This document shows, piece after piece, positions 41,024-48,878 of a stretch of DNA of 64,000 nucleotides. This DNA comes from a virus. The notes under the pieces are model-generated. The model was not told the origin of the DNA. It saw only the letters and a list, made by a program, of their open reading frames with translations, and made no database searches. The translations under genes were made by a program, and so were the position numbers. The stretch's first letter is position 1, and each line of letters starts with the position of its first letter. Location of the stretch: positions 1-64,000 of the IMG/VR virus record IMGVR_UViG_3300024352_000023, one strand, 5' to 3'.

Positions 41024-41731
41024 ATGGCGCGTTCTACTGATTTCCTTTATCGATACCGTGACGTTTTAAACAAGTTACGTTCTGATAAGGATTCTGGTTT
41101 ATCCAATAAGCAGGAGCGCCGTACTGCGGCAAGGCAAGCACGTTCTGGCATCCGGAAAGATAAGGCTGCCGCCGCTGCTGCTGGTAATATTTATCAATCT
41201 CCTGCTGATAGAGCAGCTTCTGTTGCTGCCATTCCGCAAGAGTTCATTGATCGTTATGGCTCTCAGGCAGGAAGTATGTATGCCAACAGCCAAGTTAAGA
41301 GCGCAGATCTGAACAAACAATACGCTGCCGTTGGTGCAACCCAACAAGATATTGATCGTTACGGCAGTGATGCCTTAGATGTGGCGCGTGCACGTCAGTT
41401 AAACGAACTTCAAAAAAGTCGTGGTTTAGAAAGATTGACCGCTGGTTCACCAGAGCAACGTCAACAAGCTTTGGATGAAAGCTATCGGTTGGCGCAATCG
41501 GCTGGTATTCCTGCTGCCCGTGGATCCAAGGAAGCAACTCGTGAGTTCTATACCAAGGAGTTTGCAAAGTTTGGTGATAATCCAAACGTGTTTGGTATGA
41601 AGGATTTACTTGAGATGCGCAATCGTGGCGAGAGTGAAGGCGACATTCGTCGTATGGCTTTAACCATTGGTGCCGTTGGTCCTCAGGCCCAGAAAGCATT
41701 AGGCCTTGGCTATTTGAACCGCAACTTCTGA
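41024..41731 (+). CDS. Helical basic virion-type protein (235 aa)
   Basis: Ala/Arg/Gln-rich helices (RRTAARQARSGIRKDKAAAA) lead into two similar segments, FIDRYGSQAGSMYANSQ and DIDRYGSDALDVARARQ, a short internal repeat. An ordered C-terminal part follows. A TAGAAT box lies 19 bases before the ATG. Probably an internal or DNA-associated virion protein, by composition only. Confidence 0.5.
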   Translation: MARSTDFLYRYRDVLNKLRSDKDSGLSNKQERRTAARQARSGIRKDKAAAAAAGNIYQSPADRAASVAAIPQEFIDRYGSQAGSMYANSQVKSADLNKQYAAVGATQQDIDRYGSDALDVARARQLNELQKSRGLERLTAGSPEQRQQALDESYRLAQSAGIPAARGSKEATREFYTKEFAKFGDNPNVFGMKDLLEMRNRGESEGDIRRMALTIGAVGPQAQKALGLGYLNRNF

Positions 41732-41741
41732 TTTGACAAGT

Positions 41742-41750
41742 TGGTATAAT
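41742..41750 (+). promoter_or_regulatory. Extended -10 promoter of the tRNA-Pro transcript
   Basis: TGG followed by TATAAT (41745-41750) makes an extended -10 element. A TTGACA at 41733 is only six bases away and cannot be its -35. A 95-base leader with a CCTGG-GAAA-CCAGG tetraloop hairpin separates it from the tRNA. Confidence 0.55.
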
Positions 41751-41851
41751 AAAAAAGTTCCCGCTCTCTTTTGATCGGGCTAAGTCCTGGGAAACCAGGC
41801 CGCCAGTTCTGAGGTCCGTCGTTGGTTGCGGGTTGCCTTCCCTGGCGTCAG

Positions 41852-41925
41852 CGAGAATTAGCGCAGTTTGGTAGCGCATCTGCTTTGGGAGCAGAGGGCC
41901 GCAGGTTCAAATCCTGCATTCTCGA
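41852..41925 (+). tRNA. tRNA-Pro (anticodon TGG)
   Basis: All arms are present: acceptor CGAGAAT/ATTCTCG, D stem GCGC/GCGC, anticodon stem TCTGC/GCAGA with loop TTTGGGA (anticodon TGG), variable GGGCC, and T stem GCAGG/CCTGC with TTCAAAT loop. The 3' CCA is not encoded. It would read CCA/CCN proline codons. Confidence 0.93.
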
Positions 41926-41932
41926 TTATTCA

Positions 41933-41963
41933 GATTCTCGATAAATTGCGTTTATCAAGAATC
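41933..41963 (+). repeat. Inverted repeat just downstream of tRNA-Pro
   Basis: GATTCT-GATAAA pairs with TTTATC-AGAATC (one mismatch) around a short loop, and its first arm repeats the tRNA 3' end (ATTCTCGAT). It may be a processing/termination hairpin or a relic of an insertion at the tRNA. Confidence 0.5.
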
Positions 41964-42000
41964 CTGATAAATTATATTTACGCGTGCACAAAAACTATAC

Positions 42001-42279
42001 GTGGCTTGGGCTGATGCCAAAAAACGTATCGATAAGAATCGACAAAAGCTTCTGGAGTACAAGAAGACTTTGCAGTGCGAGAAGTGTGGGCTGGATGATC
42101 ACCGCGTCCTTGAGTTCCACCACGTAGGTGATAAGGATAACAACATTTCAAGTATGGTGAATCACGGTTACGCCTGGAGCAGGGTAGAGCAAGAGATCGA
42201 GAAGTGCATCCCTCTTTGCTGCAACTGCCATCGCCTGGAGCATTGGGAATCTAGTGTTCTTCAAACACATATTCCATAA
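42001..42279 (+). CDS. HNH endonuclease (92 aa)
   Basis: CEKCGLDDHRVLEFHHVGDK supplies the first Cys pair and the catalytic His pair, and CIPLCCNCHRLEHW the second Cys pair and last His. The start is GTG. It lies 75 bases after tRNA-Pro, a common integration point for homing nucleases. It converges on the minus-strand block with a 29-base overlap. Confidence 0.85.
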   Translation: MAWADAKKRIDKNRQKLLEYKKTLQCEKCGLDDHRVLEFHHVGDKDNNISSMVNHGYAWSRVEQEIEKCIPLCCNCHRLEHWESSVLQTHIP

Positions 42280-42439
42280 TGCATCCATAGAGCTTGGACT
42301 TCATTTCAGCCAAGAACTCAACTTCAGGTGAATCAGTGTCCTCAGGAGGCCACTGTTCATGAACTGATTTAATTGTGTTGTAAAGAAACCGGAGACCTCT
42401 GATGTCCAGCTCAATAGTGCAAGCTGACTTGAAGGTCAT
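42251..42439 (-). CDS. Small hypothetical protein (62 aa)
   Basis: MTFKSACTIELDIRGLRFLY starts at the ATG sharing its A with the TGA of the Dps-like gene. The rest is acidic and helical. Conserved coupling to the Dps-like gene suggests related expression, but function is unknown. Confidence 0.55.
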   Translation of the reverse strand: MTFKSACTIELDIRGLRFLYNTIKSVHEQWPPEDTDSPEVEFLAEMKSKLYGCIMEYVFEEH

Positions 42440-42990
42440 CAACCATTCCGCAGCGTTGCTTTGACAAACCAAGCAGCTTTAAAGGCTTGACCACAGAGGT
42501 CAGCCATGTAGTTCTGGATATCAATAGCACCGACCTTAGCAGCGATGGGCTCCAGCTTTTTGGTCTTCATGCCCAGTTCTTCCAGGTTCTTGTAGTACGT
42601 GGCGAGTTGATCCGTACCTTTATAGCTGGTAACGTGTTGAATACCAGGGCCAGCATCAGCTAGACCCCTGGCGCACATTGGCAGCAGGTAGTCCATGCTG
42701 CGAATGAATTCAGCAAGCGTATCAAACTGAGTCTGATGAGCCTCGTATTGGTCTCCAAGGAATGCGTGCACCCCGAGGAAGTTCGACCCCTCGTAGTTCA
42801 GGTGAATCAGATGGGCCTGTGTCTGAAGTTCCTTGAGGTAGGAACACAGGGAGATGCACTGCTGGATGAATGCCCCGACATCACCATTCTTTGATTTACC
42901 AGGAGCTTTTGGCTTCTCTTGTGGCTGAGGAGCAGTTTGAGGAGCGGGGGTTTGAGCTACGGGAACCGTCTGGGGGCCGGGGGTATACAT
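42439..42990 (-). CDS. Dps-like ferritin (iron-storage, DNA-protection protein)
   Basis: The 183-residue protein has a Pro/Gln-rich N-terminal tail (1-35) and a four-helix ferritin core. AHLIHLNYEGSNFLGVHAFL and FDTLAEF align with E. coli Dps. The four ferroxidase residues are His63, His75, Asp90 and Glu94, each exactly 12 positions after H51, H63, D78 and E82 of E. coli Dps. Dps 12-mers oxidise Fe(II) with peroxide and shield DNA. The phage copy could protect DNA from oxidative stress during infection or sit in the virion. The last Gly-Gln-Ala-Phe helix is shorter than usual. Confidence 0.75.
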   Translation of the reverse strand: MYTPGPQTVPVAQTPAPQTAPQPQEKPKAPGKSKNGDVGAFIQQCISLCSYLKELQTQAHLIHLNYEGSNFLGVHAFLGDQYEAHQTQFDTLAEFIRSMDYLLPMCARGLADAGPGIQHVTSYKGTDQLATYYKNLEELGMKTKKLEPIAAKVGAIDIQNYMADLCGQAFKAAWFVKATLRNG

Positions 42991-43016
42991 AGTCTTAATG
43001 CGCTTTTTCTAGTTTA

Positions 43017-44327
43017 TCAGCGAGAAACTTCTTCCCAATCCAATGCTGAGAAGACAGTATCACCATCTGATTTAGAGGCAACAGCAAAGATCAGTTCTGT
43101 TGGTGTACCTGTAAAAGAATCCCGTTCCAGCTGGTACTTAAACAGTTGATCAGTCGTCAGCTCTAATACGTTTTGGCCTTGTGTATTGGCGGAGATAAAA
43201 CCTGCAGCTAGTGTGTTACCACCGGAGATGGAGACACCGCTGAGGTTGTATTCCACAGGAGAGTTCGTGCCAGCACTGGTCCACGTACCACCAGACACGG
43301 TACCGCCTTGGATAACCTTCCAGTTAAAGACAGCGTTGTTCCCTTGTCCAAGCATGCTTAACGCATTAGGAATGACAACAGCATCAAGACGTGTGGACTT
43401 CAGGCGGATGGCCGCCGCTGGATAGAACACACCACTGTTGGTGCAAACACGTGGCGAGTTAAGTGCGTTGGATGCAGAGTTGGCATCCCCACGAACTTGA
43501 TACCCACCTTCTGAGATGACGGTGGAGCAGATTTGCTTGAGGGTACCGCTTGCGCTGAGGGTATTCAGTGCCTCAATTTCGTAACGTGCCGGCAGAGTTG
43601 CTGTTGTGATGTAGGTACCAGGAACGATGTTGGCGTGGTGGAATGAATGGCAAAGGATGAATTGACCGTTGATCACAAAGCCAGTGCGGACGGTGCCGAC
43701 ACCAAGCCATTCGATATCAGCCCAGAAGATTTGAGACTTGGTTGGATCCAGAGTGATCTTGGATTCACCACTACCGTTGAGCTTGTCACCATTCCAGCTG
43801 GACTGAGGGATGATGGTTTCAGTAACGGTGCCACTGACAGAGGAGCGTTCAACGATGGAATAGGTATCACCCGACTGCTGGAAGTAAATGCCATTGCCGC
43901 TGCTGAAGTAACCAGCCCGTTGCCGCAGGTTGGTTTGACCAGAGGACATGACAAAGGTGTTCATGATCAGCAGGGATTTACCTGGCTGATACGGGAACAC
44001 ACGATTGGTTTCACGGTAGACCTTGGAACCCGATACGGTTCCAACACTCATGTTGACCAGGCCTTCGTTGCTGCTAAAGGTGACGGTACCGCTGGTGCCT
44101 GTGGATGTAGCCCAGTGGCCATTAACGCTATAGCGATGGCTGGAATCAAAGAGTGTGAGTGGATTAGAGACGCGTAAACGTCCAAAGGCATCACCAGCTG
44201 TAGTCGCTGGTTGCATATAAACAGTATTGCCGCTTGCTGTAGTGACCTCCAGTGGTTGCCCACTGCAGGTCTGAACTTTAACAACTTCGTATAAAAGGGG
44301 TTCCCCTGACTCTCTATAGATGGGCAT
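43017..44327 (-). CDS. Large beta-rich virion structural protein (436 aa)
   Basis: After MPIYRESGEPLLYEV the protein is almost all beta: FGRLRVSNPLTLFDSSHRYS, IFWADIEWLGVGTVRTGFVI, NGQFILCHSFHHANI, YEIEAL. The FGRLRVS...LFDS opening and GTVRTGFV region occur in structural proteins of many large phages. It is a capsid- or tail-associated surface protein by that resemblance. It is an isolated virion gene in a mainly early block. Confidence 0.65.
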   Translation of the reverse strand: MPIYRESGEPLLYEVVKVQTCSGQPLEVTTASGNTVYMQPATTAGDAFGRLRVSNPLTLFDSSHRYSVNGHWATSTGTSGTVTFSSNEGLVNMSVGTVSGSKVYRETNRVFPYQPGKSLLIMNTFVMSSGQTNLRQRAGYFSSGNGIYFQQSGDTYSIVERSSVSGTVTETIIPQSSWNGDKLNGSGESKITLDPTKSQIFWADIEWLGVGTVRTGFVINGQFILCHSFHHANIVPGTYITTATLPARYEIEALNTLSASGTLKQICSTVISEGGYQVRGDANSASNALNSPRVCTNSGVFYPAAAIRLKSTRLDAVVIPNALSMLGQGNNAVFNWKVIQGGTVSGGTWTSAGTNSPVEYNLSGVSISGGNTLAAGFISANTQGQNVLELTTDQLFKYQLERDSFTGTPTELIFAVASKSDGDTVFSALDWEEVSR

Positions 44328-44330
44328 GAT

Positions 44331-44567
44331 TTATAGATCGTTTCTTTTTATTATCTCAGCCCTCCATTTTGCACGCAGGTGACCGTAGTCCCTTGGCTCT
44401 GTTACAGGGACATTATCAGCTTCGCAGATATCACAAGTTCCGTTGTGATAAGTAGCGCAATGATGAGGCGGACCAATGTAATACCCTTTTTTGTACCAGT
44501 TACCGTAGCTTGCTCCACAGTCATGGCAGATCTTTGTGGGGTAGTTGTCGTTATTGTACCGAGACAT
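44331..44567 (-). CDS. Zinc-finger protein (78 aa)
   Basis: CHDCGASYGNWYK and CATYHNGTCDICEADNVPV hold two CxxC pairs plus extra Cys/His, a zinc knuckle seen in small phage proteins. The start MSRYNNDN overlaps the upstream gene's end by 17 bases. Possibly DNA or RNA binding. Confidence 0.6.
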   Translation of the reverse strand: MSRYNNDNYPTKICHDCGASYGNWYKKGYYIGPPHHCATYHNGTCDICEADNVPVTEPRDYGHLRAKWRAEIIKRNDL

Positions 44568-44808
44568 CTTTCTTGATAAGGTCAAGGAGTGTTTTAGCTT
44601 TGTCGTACTCTTTCTTGCAATGCTCGTAGTTATCTTCTAGTGCTGTGATTAAACACTGATAGATCTGATCTGGCGTTAATTCACCAGCTGCTTCAACGAT
44701 TGTGTCGCCAAAGCTATCAGTTGTTTTCTTGATTGGGTCATAGCTGTTGGCATTAAACCAAGTTTGCCATTCATTGATGGCATCAATAGGTTCGTGAGGA
44801 TGTTCCAT
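44551..44808 (-). CDS. Hypothetical protein (85 aa)
   Basis: MEHPHEPIDAINEWQTW leads a mostly helical acidic protein ending in a coiled helix (NYEHCKKEYDKAKTLLDLIK). Start chosen at the Met before HPHEP; a Met 10 codons earlier is less likely. Unknown function. Confidence 0.5.
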   Translation of the reverse strand: MEHPHEPIDAINEWQTWFNANSYDPIKKTTDSFGDTIVEAAGELTPDQIYQCLITALEDNYEHCKKEYDKAKTLLDLIKKDVSVQ

Positions 44809-44870
44809 AGTACAAAGGACGCACCACCAGGGTGGCACGTCCAGTAAGTTTTGTTAGTTCAATGTAAGCA

Positions 44871-45134
44871 TTAAGCAACAATTTCTACAGGTTCAGTGAC
44901 AGCCTGTAGCTTTCCTTCTTCATATTGGCGTACGGCATCCAACATTTCGAAGTAACGATCCCGCATGATAGGACCTGCTTCACGGATGCAGAACTCTTGC
45001 CACAAACCGGTATAGAGTCCGACAATACCAGGGCCTGCATTGGCACGACCAGAGCATTGATACATGTGCTCCATGAAGTCAGCTTTACGTTGCTCGGCGT
45101 TTACATCCCAGCCGGCAAGATAGTCAGTGTTCAT
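44871..45134 (-). CDS. Hypothetical protein (87 aa)
   Basis: MNTDYLAGWDVNAEQRKADF is followed by GLYTGLWQEFCIRE and a helix ending in VEIVA. Soluble and Tyr/Glu-rich. The start is six bases from the upstream gene's stop. No family is recognised. Confidence 0.5.
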   Translation of the reverse strand: MNTDYLAGWDVNAEQRKADFMEHMYQCSGRANAGPGIVGLYTGLWQEFCIREAGPIMRDRYFEMLDAVRQYEEGKLQAVTEPVEIVA

Positions 45135-45139
45135 GGTCA

Positions 45140-45334
45140 TCAGTCGTCAGTTGCAATGGCGGTACAAGAAGTATAGACACCAGTGACCTGGTCCAGCTCA
45201 AAGAGAAGGTCATGCAATTCATCTTGCAGCGACTCAGCTATTTCTTCTGCCGTTTTGCCGCTGAAAGAATTGTATGTAACTTCAACGTCAACTGCAAATG
45301 ACACAGTTAACTTAGGGACCGGTACAGTTTCCAT
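45140..45334 (-). CDS. Small acidic protein (64 aa)
   Basis: VPKLTVSFAVDVEVTYNSF (beta) then TAEEIAESLQDELHDLLFEL (helix): a small beta-alpha protein. It is chained to the next gene downstream. Unknown function. Confidence 0.5.
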   Translation of the reverse strand: METVPVPKLTVSFAVDVEVTYNSFSGKTAEEIAESLQDELHDLLFELDQVTGVYTSCTAIATDD

Positions 45335-45369
45335 CCTTTGGATGTATGGCGTATTAACTGTAGCAGTAT

Positions 45370-45777
45370 TTAGAAGAGAGTTCCGAAGTCAAAGTTACCC
45401 ATATAACGACCAGCCAATGCTTGATTTGTAAAGATATCTGCAGCTTGGTTGGCAGTATTCAAGAACCCGCTACCTGTATAACCAAGCAGGTTACTAAGGC
45501 TTAAGTCATTAACACCAGGACGCCGTGGCCGCAACTCAGAAAGCTTACGGGCATAGCCACTTTCCCTTAGTGCGTTAACCAGTTCCCGTGCTTGGCCTGA
45601 AACGTCTTGTGCTTCTGTGATGTCACCACGACGACGGCTATTCTTTAGACGATACAGCGCTGTCTGTGCCACAGGACTGCTTTGATCCCATGCACCAGTG
45701 CTGCCAAGGGAACCTAAGGAATTCCAGGTTGATTCAGGGTTGCTATAGCTTCTAGCAAGTTGGCCTGCGTAGCCCAT
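45370..45777 (-). CDS. Hypothetical virion-type protein (135 aa)
   Basis: Ser/Gly/Ala/Arg-rich, with helices (TALYRLKNSRRRGDITEA, ARELVNALRESGYARKL) and a C-terminal ANQAADIFTNQALAGRYMG. The composition resembles the basic virion-type protein at 41.0 kb. One base separates its start from the upstream gene's stop. Confidence 0.5.
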   Translation of the reverse strand: MGYAGQLARSYSNPESTWNSLGSLGSTGAWDQSSPVAQTALYRLKNSRRRGDITEAQDVSGQARELVNALRESGYARKLSELRPRRPGVNDLSLSNLLGYTGSGFLNTANQAADIFTNQALAGRYMGNFDFGTLF

Positions 45778-45778
45778 C

Positions 45779-46042
45779 TCAGTTACCTAACAGACGCTCG
45801 AGCGAATGTGCTTGGTGTTGCTGGTAGTAACCAAGCCGTTCTTGAATCAAGTTGTAGTAGTTGATTGCAGCATCAACCATTTCTTCTGCATCCATTGAGG
45901 ACGCAAGGTTTTCATTGGCAAGCATGGATGCCGTCAAGATGACGACACCATGTTCCATTTTGGAACCAATGGTTGCAGACAATGGAGTCCCATCATTGGT
46001 AAAACCAGCGATCAACTTGTTCAGCACTGGATCACCGCCCAT
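45779..46042 (-). CDS. Hypothetical protein (87 aa)
   Basis: Two helices (SMLANENLASSMDAEEMVDA and AINYYNLIQERLGYYQQHQ) follow a short beta lead. It is tightly coupled to the preceding-strand neighbour at 45777. No family is recognised. Confidence 0.5.
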   Translation of the reverse strand: MGGDPVLNKLIAGFTNDGTPLSATIGSKMEHGVVILTASMLANENLASSMDAEEMVDAAINYYNLIQERLGYYQQHQAHSLERLLGN

Positions 46043-46077
46043 GGGACTCCTGTCGTATCTACCTATTGTATTGCAGT

Positions 46078-46302
46078 TTATTTAGCTACTTTCTCACGTT
46101 GCAGCCAATACCAATAGGCATGGGATGCATTCTGATGAAAGCGTTTACCCACCAGTAGTTTGAGCTTCTTTTGCTCTAGTTCATCAAGGCGTCCTTCGTT
46201 GTAAGGAAGAACTTCATTGCCATCGGCAAGCATGTTGATCTCAAGAGCATTCATCTCCAGTTGGAGGTTGAAGTCTTCGATGGCATGCTCATGGCAATTC
46301 AT
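46078..46302 (-). CDS. Hypothetical helical protein (74 aa)
   Basis: The frame continues from the end of the Gp157-like gene in another phase. MNCHEHAIEDFNLQLEMNAL, then a KKLKLLVGKRFHQNASHAYWYW helix. A start upstream at a TTG overlapping the Gp157 stop is possible. Unknown function. Confidence 0.45.
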   Translation of the reverse strand: MNCHEHAIEDFNLQLEMNALEINMLADGNEVLPYNEGRLDELEQKKLKLLVGKRFHQNASHAYWYWLQREKVAK

Positions 46303-46324
46303 CTTGATGCGTGCATCTTCCCCA

Positions 46325-47038
46325 TCAGTCGGCGGCGTCAATTTCAGGTAGAAGCTCTCCTGGATACTCGGATGCAGCCAAGTCCATTCCTTTACGGTCG
46401 AAGACTCGTGTGGAACGTACGCTGTAGTCTTGTTTGACTTGGACTCCAGCTGGTAATTGTTTACCCGTTTGATAGGCGTCACGGATTGCATCGAGGTTAG
46501 GGAGGACTTTAGTGGTTGATTTGGGTTCGATTCTCTCATCGAGAATGTCTCCTGAGAGTGATCGTAATACAACTCGCTTGGTTGTGGTGACTGTTTCTTC
46601 AACGCAATAAAGTTCTCTTTCTTTAGTGTGCCAAAACTCCGGGTCCGTGGAGATTTCGACTGTGAGTTCCTTCTTTTTAACAAGGGTGAACTGGTAGTTA
46701 CGACCGGTGATCTTGTTCGAATCCTGGGGCAGAACCCGACGTAAATAACTTAGCAAGCCTTTGAGGGACCGCAGTTGGGATTCGTGGTGACGCTTGGCTT
46801 GCGTGATGAGATCCCCTTCTTTTTTGATCCGCTCCAACGCATCTTCATGCGCTGCCATTGCGTAGTAGATGCGATCAATCTTCTCTGAACGGAGGAGGGC
46901 ACAAGCTTCCAGCTCAGCTTTTGCCAGCTCTTGGGATTCAGGAGTGAGAAGAGGCAGAGACTTTTCGAGAGCAGCATAGTGCTCGTAAAGCTTAAGGATA
47001 TTGAGATCCTTGAGTTTAGTCTGTGTGATTTGAGTCAT
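46325..47038 (-). CDS. Sipho_Gp157-like protein (237 aa)
   Basis: A long coiled N-terminal half (LYEHYAALEKSLPLL, AELEACALLRSEKIDRIYYA, LITQAKRHHESQLRSLKGLL) followed by YQFTLVKKKELTVEI and a beta C-terminus matches the Sipho_Gp157 pattern. These proteins were linked to phage resistance in Streptococcus and often sit beside recombination/SSB genes, as here. Mechanism is unknown. Confidence 0.6.
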   Translation of the reverse strand: MTQITQTKLKDLNILKLYEHYAALEKSLPLLTPESQELAKAELEACALLRSEKIDRIYYAMAAHEDALERIKKEGDLITQAKRHHESQLRSLKGLLSYLRRVLPQDSNKITGRNYQFTLVKKKELTVEISTDPEFWHTKERELYCVEETVTTTKRVVLRSLSGDILDERIEPKSTTKVLPNLDAIRDAYQTGKQLPAGVQVKQDYSVRSTRVFDRKGMDLAASEYPGELLPEIDAAD

Positions 47039-47041
47039 GGC

Positions 47042-47155
47042 TCAGTTGAATTGAGTTTGAACTTTGTTGATTAAATAGGTCACCAGCATGCCTGCTGCTG
47101 CCCAAAGAAGATCTTTCATCACCGGAAGTACGGCGGCAAACAAGGATTCGAACAT
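47042..47155 (-). CDS. Tiny membrane protein (37 aa)
   Basis: MFESLFAAVLPVMKDLL then AAAGMLVTYLINKVQ gives one transmembrane helix. The leader carries the pseudoknot element and the ACTTCAACTC tract, both shared with recognised genes, which supports real expression. It ends three bases before the Gp157-like start. Confidence 0.6.
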   Translation of the reverse strand: MFESLFAAVLPVMKDLLWAAAGMLVTYLINKVQTQFN

Positions 47156-47174
47156 GAGTTGAAGTGAGATGGAT

Positions 47175-47201
47175 GGTCAGTTTTACGTCATGACCAGGAC
47201 G
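47175..47201 (-). promoter_or_regulatory. Pseudoknot leader element, copy 1
   Basis: Read on the minus strand: stem 1 CGTC/GACG; loop bases GGTCA pair with downstream TGACC (stem 2). It lies 20 bases before the ATG of the tiny membrane protein gene. Stem 2 differs from the other copies in both arms, so pairing is conserved while sequence is not. Confidence 0.75.
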
Positions 47202-47227
47202 GCGGAGTACCACACCCGGTGGCGGAG

Positions 47228-47602
47228 TCAGTCTACCAGGTCAGTCAAGCCCTTAGTCGTGACCTTGACCAGCTCAGAGAGGTAGTCAGTAAGTGCTTCG
47301 ACCTTGGCGTTGACGGATTGGATTTCCTCCATCAGCTCCTCCCTGGAGGGAGTCAAACCAAAGATGTCGTTGTCCTTCAGTGCCTCTGGGTTGTTGGCCT
47401 TTTGGTACCGGCGACAATCATCGTTGGCTGCATAAACAGCATCTGTGAACAACTCATGAGTTGCTTTTAACTCCAAGTATCCAAGATCTTCTTCATCCAA
47501 GATGGCATGTGCACGTTTGTACAACTTGGCAGTAAACCTGATGTTGTCTTCAAAGAACTCCTCGTACTGTTCAGAGGGAAGGCCGTAGGTGTCAATCGAC
47601 AT
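47228..47602 (-). CDS. Hypothetical protein (124 aa)
   Basis: MSIDTYGLPSEQYEEFFEDN starts a fully helical acidic protein ending in a coiled helix (EELMEEIQSVNAKVEALTDY). The ATG overlaps the upstream gene by 11 bases. No family is recognised. Confidence 0.5.
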   Translation of the reverse strand: MSIDTYGLPSEQYEEFFEDNIRFTAKLYKRAHAILDEEDLGYLELKATHELFTDAVYAANDDCRRYQKANNPEALKDNDIFGLTPSREELMEEIQSVNAKVEALTDYLSELVKVTTKGLTDLVD

Positions 47603-47807
47603 AACAATCCAAAGCTTCTCGGAGTGCATCAATCATAAAGGTTTCTTGTCCTTCTGGACCTAAGTCGGTCCACCATTGAAGATCAGGATCTTTGTCATCC
47701 CAATCAATACGGATGGTCATGGATCCATCCTCTTCATCAATGCATTCAATCTGTAGCTTGTTGATCGAGTTCGGATTCAACGTGGCCCAAGAGGATGTTT
47801 TCTGCAT
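47592..47807 (-). CDS. Hypothetical protein (71 aa), start uncertain
   Basis: The clearly protein-like core is QIECIDEEDGSMTIRIDWDD and ETFMIDALREALDC. The ATG at 47807 would overlap the upstream small gene by 62 bases, which is long; a non-ATG start nearer to 47750 may be right. Unknown function. Confidence 0.45.
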   Translation of the reverse strand: MQKTSSWATLNPNSINKLQIECIDEEDGSMTIRIDWDDKDPDLQWWTDLGPEGQETFMIDALREALDCYVD

Positions 47808-47913
47808 AGGTTTCACAATCAGTTCTGATCTCTGCACCAAGTTTAATCAGACCCCAGTAGGTATCTTCATTAACCTCAAGGTGCAGAGAATACTTACCAT
47901 TTGAAAGCATCAT
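47746..47913 (-). CDS. Small hypothetical protein (55 aa)
   Basis: ATGATG at 47913 overlaps the TGA of the 314-residue gene. The product is MLSNGKYSLHLEVNEDTYWG followed by an acidic helix (AEIRTDCETYAENILLG). Overlap with the upstream stop supports translation. Unknown function. Confidence 0.5.
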   Translation of the reverse strand: MMLSNGKYSLHLEVNEDTYWGLIKLGAEIRTDCETYAENILLGHVESELDQQATD

Positions 47914-48854
47914 TGCTTTTTCACAGCGGCTTTGAGTTGTGGCAGAGATACACCAGGAAATGGTGTGTAACCAGCCTCCATCATATTGAAGAAAAGATCC
48001 CAGGCATGGTGCTGCGTGAACACCTCTTGTGGTTTGTACGTACGCCAGTGGGATAGAGGAGCTTGAGCACCAGACTTGGTGTGGAGCAGAACAAAGCGAC
48101 CATCACTGATGTGATCCGAGGGCGGCGCATACCACCAGGCCACACACTTCTCAGGTGTACCGCTGGGACTGGCATTACGGGTATCAGTGCGTTTGCACAG
48201 CAGTTCCCTGTACTTGTTGAACCAAGTCAGGTGTATACACCACGGTTTAAATCCCTGGATTTCTTCTTGGAAAGCAGATAGATTTGAAAGCTGGCGTTGA
48301 AAGGACCCACATGAACAACTAGGTTCACCAAACGAGGACTGTTGTTCTTGCACATCATCCAGTTCACCGTCCATATCAAGCGGCCGATTCGGAAGCCGAA
48401 GTCCGTCAGGCGCAACCAAATGGCCCAGGTCCGTTTGGTCAGACTGAAGGAGTGCTTTGATCTTTTCGGGGTCTGATACATGTATGAACTTATCTGCCCA
48501 ATGGGTTTGGAGTTTTGCATTCGAGGTTAGGTGTCCGAGTGCGTGCGTGTAGTTCCAGCCCTTAAACAATATGTAAGCATTGTTATGCCATACACTAGGG
48601 CCACGATAATTAGGGCCAAGATAAGAAAAGAAATCTTTGAGACGGTGGGTGTAAGAAGAGTAGGCAGCTTTGATTAGCTCCCGTGCGTAAGCCTGCTGAC
48701 TACCATCGCGACGCACCACAACACAATCAGTATCTCGCAGATAGATCCCAGCAATGTCGGTGTCATCAAAGTCTTGGTACGCACGGCGGATGTTCGTCCG
48801 CGTGTAGATGCACGCCTGCGCCGCGTTGAGTTCCTGGAGGATTTGCGTTGACAT
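47910..48854 (-). CDS. Protein with SWIM-like zinc-finger spacing (314 aa)
   Basis: A Cys-x-Cys (CSC near residue 180) and a later Cys-x-His (WCIHL near 208) have the CxCxnCxH spacing of SWIM zinc fingers. The N-terminal half has beta-rich segments (IYLRDTDCVVVRRDG, SVWHNNAYILFKGWN). The C-terminal part is Trp/His-rich. SWIM domains bind DNA or proteins; beyond that the function is not recognised. The leader has CTCAACTCAA and no Shine-Dalgarno. Confidence 0.5.
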   Translation of the reverse strand: MSTQILQELNAAQACIYTRTNIRRAYQDFDDTDIAGIYLRDTDCVVVRRDGSQQAYARELIKAAYSSYTHRLKDFFSYLGPNYRGPSVWHNNAYILFKGWNYTHALGHLTSNAKLQTHWADKFIHVSDPEKIKALLQSDQTDLGHLVAPDGLRLPNRPLDMDGELDDVQEQQSSFGEPSCSCGSFQRQLSNLSAFQEEIQGFKPWCIHLTWFNKYRELLCKRTDTRNASPSGTPEKCVAWWYAPPSDHISDGRFVLLHTKSGAQAPLSHWRTYKPQEVFTQHHAWDLFFNMMEAGYTPFPGVSLPQLKAAVKKQ

Positions 48855-48878
48855 GATTTGAATTGGGTTGAGTTGAGA

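Noticed and set aside
41733-41750. TTGACA plus TATAAT as a standard promoter before tRNA-Pro
   Set aside because: The two boxes are only six bases apart, too close for sigma70; an extended -10 element is the better reading.
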